Assembly (NCBI GenBank): GCA_946479535.1
Contig: CAMLGP010000200.1
Coordinates: 1-6,029 of the forward strand
Length of the DNA: 6,029 nucleotides
DNA from: an uncultured Bacteroidota bacterium
GTDB lineage: Bacteria; Bacteroidota; Bacteroidia; Chitinophagales; Chitinophagaceae
Direction: 5' to 3'
Shown here: positions 3,884 to 6,029 of the stretch, in pieces
Layout of the letters: every line of letters begins with the position of its first letter
Numbering within the stretch: the stretch's first letter is position 1
Notes under the pieces: generated by a model
What the model saw: the letters and a program-made list of their open reading frames with translations, nothing else
What the model was told of the DNA's origin: nothing
Databases searched by the model: none
Made by a program: the position numbers and the translations under genes

Positions 3884-6029
3884 TTAATTTTTGACCAACC
3901 TTACATAATGGATTGAATTCACTGAGCCGCCCTGTGCAGCCTGGAATTTTATACGCACTATGCTTTTACCGGTAAGTAAGGATGCCGGAATGGGATACTC
4001 CATATCAATAAACCGCTGCTGGTTCCATTTATTAGTATTATCTACTGTGATCAGTTTTTGATCATCAATGTAGATATCAAATTTGCGGTCTCCTCTTTCC
4101 GCACCCCAATACCGTACCATCAGGCTCAAATTGGATTGGCCCTGCGTGGCCATCCTGTAACTGAAGAATCCTTCATTGCGGGCATCACGCCAAAATTCAT
4201 CCAGTCTGTTTCCTGTATTGGTATTATTGGAAGATTTTTCAATAGCATGATCAGCTTCAGGCTGCTGCTCACCGGGTGCCACAAAATCAACTGTTCTTTT
4301 CTGTAAGGCCAGTTTTTGGGTTTCAATGACTGATATCGAATCTATAAATTCTTTATAGCCATTTTTAGATAGCGCCAGCCAGTACATCATATAACGTGCA
4401 TCATGCACCTGGTAAAAAGGTTCAAGCTCCAGCTTTGCCGGATTGCCCATTGATTGATTGGCAAATGTAAAATGCAGGGGCTTGTCTTTAACCGGCACCA
4501 GTTTATCCTTTATGGTTTTGATGTCATCTGCAATAAGAATCGGGGCTTTATCTATCGGCAATTTTTTCCCACCTGCAATATGTCCCCACCGGCTATCGTC
4601 TGCCACAATACCTTTCAGGTCTTCAGTACCTGTTTTAGCTGCCAGTACAATGGGTCCGTGCAACAGGGCGATATAATTACTTACATTAGGCATTGGTTCA
4701 AGGCTATTATGCATCGGCAATTTTACCAGCACCACATCGCCCTTTTTCCATTCCCTGTCAATGGCAACAAAGGAAGATGGATCTGTTGTATAGTTCACAT
4801 TCTTTCCATTCACCGTAATTTTCAATGCCCCTTTTGATACCCAGGATGGATAGCGTACCATTAATTTAAATCGGGACTGTCCTTCCTTCACTGTCAGTTT
4901 AGTCTGTTCCTGGAAAGGGAAAGCAGTTTCCTGTCGTAGCACAATTCCCTTTTCTTTCCAGTTTAATTCTGAGGCAATGAACAGATTCAGGAATAAGGAG
5001 TCATTGCGGTGCGTATAAATAAACTCATTGTATTTTCCATGATTTTCCATACCACTACCCACACAACACCACATTGCTTCATTTGGTGCAGAATAAACCC
5101 TGTAATGTCTTGGCCTCACCGGCGTAAAATAAACGTAGCCGCCATTCACAGGATGCTGGGTAGAAAGTATATGGTTGAAAAGTGTTCTTTCATAATAATC
5201 GATATACTTTGCTGATGGCTGAACGCGGAAAAGATCTTCCGTCAGCTTTAGCATATTGTAAGAATTACAGGACTCTGGTCCTTCTACATCACTCACAAAA
5301 TCCACACTGGCGGCTGCACTGGGAAAGAATTCCCGGCGACTATTACCTCCAAATGCCAGCGACCTGTTTTCTGTCACTGTTTGCCAGAAGAACCTTCCTG
5401 CTTCATGATATTTTGCATTATGGTCCAATTCGCCAATTCGCTGAAACCCGATTGCCTTGGGCACCTGCGTGTTGGCATGCCTGTTATCAAGGTTATCACT
5501 ATCTTCTGACATTGCATTCAATAACATCAGGTGAGAAAACCGTTTGGCAGCATCCATGTATTTGTTGTTTCCTGTTATCTGGTAGGCATCCGCAAAAACC
5601 TCATTCATTCCACCATGCTCAGTATCCAGCATGGATTGCATTTGCGCCTCTGTTAATCCTGCTGTAACATCAATGCCCCAATCGCAGAATTTCAGGAATA
5701 TATTCTTTGCATCTTCATTTCCGGTGTATAACCAGGCATCCCGGAGACCGGCATATAATTTATGAACATTATACCATGGGACCCATGCCGCCCTGAAAGG
5801 TCCAAAATTCCCTTTCTTAAAGGCACTCCAGATTACTTTGCTATTGGGCACACCACCTACATACCCGGTTCCCCATTCTCCATTGTTAGCAGTGTTCGCC
5901 TCCTGGCATGCCTTAAGTTCTGCAATAAAATATTCCATACGTTTCCGGCATTCTTCATTTCCTGTGGCAGCATAGTTCATTGCCATGGCAGTAAGATAAT
6001 GGCCACCCACATGCCCATCCAATCCGGCC
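3884..6029 (-). CDS. Glycoside hydrolase family 127 beta-L-arabinofuranosidase-like enzyme, N-terminus cut by window edge
   Basis: GH127 enzymes release terminal beta-L-arabinofuranose from plant glycans and arabinosylated proteins with a cysteine nucleophile held by zinc. Numbering from the Leu codon at 6020-6022, the catalytic alpha-barrel spans about residues 1-340: LDGHVGGHYL at the start, WVPWYNVHKLYAGLRDA (80-96), DTEHGGMNEVFADAY (133-147), GGNSRREFF (225-233), EGPESCNSYNMLKL (247-260) and MWCCVGSGMENHGKY (317-331). By motif match to HypBA1, the zinc ligands are E250, C252, C319 and C320, C319 is the nucleophile and E231 the likely acid/base. A beta-rich middle domain (about 345-465), a DUF4986-like part (about 500-585) and a C-terminal beta domain (about 605-712) follow, an order usual in Bacteroidota members. 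The frame continues upstream (Ala-Gly before Leu) to the edge, so the start, and probably a signal peptide for export, lie outside. No other carbohydrate-use gene is visible. Specificity could differ: related families (GH146) share the active site. Confidence 0.93.
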   Translation of the reverse strand, partial: AGLDGHVGGHYLTAMAMNYAATGNEECRKRMEYFIAELKACQEANTANNGEWGTGYVGGVPNSKVIWSAFKKGNFGPFRAAWVPWYNVHKLYAGLRDAWLYTGNEDAKNIFLKFCDWGIDVTAGLTEAQMQSMLDTEHGGMNEVFADAYQITGNNKYMDAAKRFSHLMLLNAMSEDSDNLDNRHANTQVPKAIGFQRIGELDHNAKYHEAGRFFWQTVTENRSLAFGGNSRREFFPSAAASVDFVSDVEGPESCNSYNMLKLTEDLFRVQPSAKYIDYYERTLFNHILSTQHPVNGGYVYFTPVRPRHYRVYSAPNEAMWCCVGSGMENHGKYNEFIYTHRNDSLFLNLFIASELNWKEKGIVLRQETAFPFQEQTKLTVKEGQSRFKLMVRYPSWVSKGALKITVNGKNVNYTTDPSSFVAIDREWKKGDVVLVKLPMHNSLEPMPNVSNYIALLHGPIVLAAKTGTEDLKGIVADDSRWGHIAGGKKLPIDKAPILIADDIKTIKDKLVPVKDKPLHFTFANQSMGNPAKLELEPFYQVHDARYMMYWLALSKNGYKEFIDSISVIETQKLALQKRTVDFVAPGEQQPEADHAIEKSSNNTNTGNRLDEFWRDARNEGFFSYRMATQGQSNLSLMVRYWGAERGDRKFDIYIDDQKLITVDNTNKWNQQRFIDMEYPIPASLLTGKSIVRIKFQAAQGGSVNSIHYVRLVKN

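Noticed and set aside
5182..5667. 161-codon open frame on the plus strand
   Set aside because: It lies wholly inside the well-supported GH127 gene on the other strand, has no recognisable domain, and its composition looks like an antisense shadow.
6020..6022. TTG at 6020-6022 as the start of the GH127 gene
   Set aside because: The codon lies inside a conserved family motif (LDGHVGGHYL), and the frame is open upstream to the window edge, so it is an internal Leu.

Overview
All recognisable genes in this window lie on the minus strand, so transcription runs from right to left. The DNA looks like a Bacteroidota chromosome, most like Chitinophagaceae or a relative. Reasons: AT-rich intergenic DNA, few Shine-Dalgarno sites, possible TTTG / TAnnTTTG-type promoter boxes, a DUF5723-type outer membrane beta-barrel protein, a large GH127 beta-L-arabinofuranosidase with Bacteroidota-style C-terminal domains, and a CCGCCTGGCGG hairpin that I recall as common in this group. 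The genus assignment is inference.

Layout in transcription order. The right part (3884-6029) is a GH127 enzyme whose N-terminus is cut off by the window edge. A 161-base gap follows, holding a near-perfect hairpin and a small dyad. Next (2262-3722) is a signal-peptide-bearing outer membrane barrel protein of unknown function. A 145-base gap after it holds a weak terminator-like hairpin and the ars promoter/operator. The left part (1-2116) is an arsenic cluster: arsR, arsM, the broken N-terminal piece of an aquaporin/MIP channel gene, and a metallophosphoesterase that runs off the left edge.

How the parts work together. ArsR is a CxC-type As(III)-sensing repressor. Nearly identical 16-bp palindromes lie immediately before arsR and before arsM, so the two genes probably form one regulon. 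ArsM methylates As(III) with S-adenosylmethionine and carries the three conserved catalytic cysteines. A MIP channel, where arsenic clusters carry one, would move As(III) or methylated species across the membrane. Here only about 52 residues remain, with no NPA motif, and the gene ends 12 bases before the phosphoesterase start. No ArsB, Acr3 or ArsC is visible, so the visible part relies on methylation, although export genes may lie beyond the left edge.

The most noteworthy points are the aquaporin relic, the duplicated operator that overlaps likely promoter elements (with a near-leaderless arsR mRNA as a possible consequence), and a GNYD/CGC-type metallophosphoesterase in an arsenic operon. 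I see no RNA gene, CRISPR array, insertion sequence or origin.
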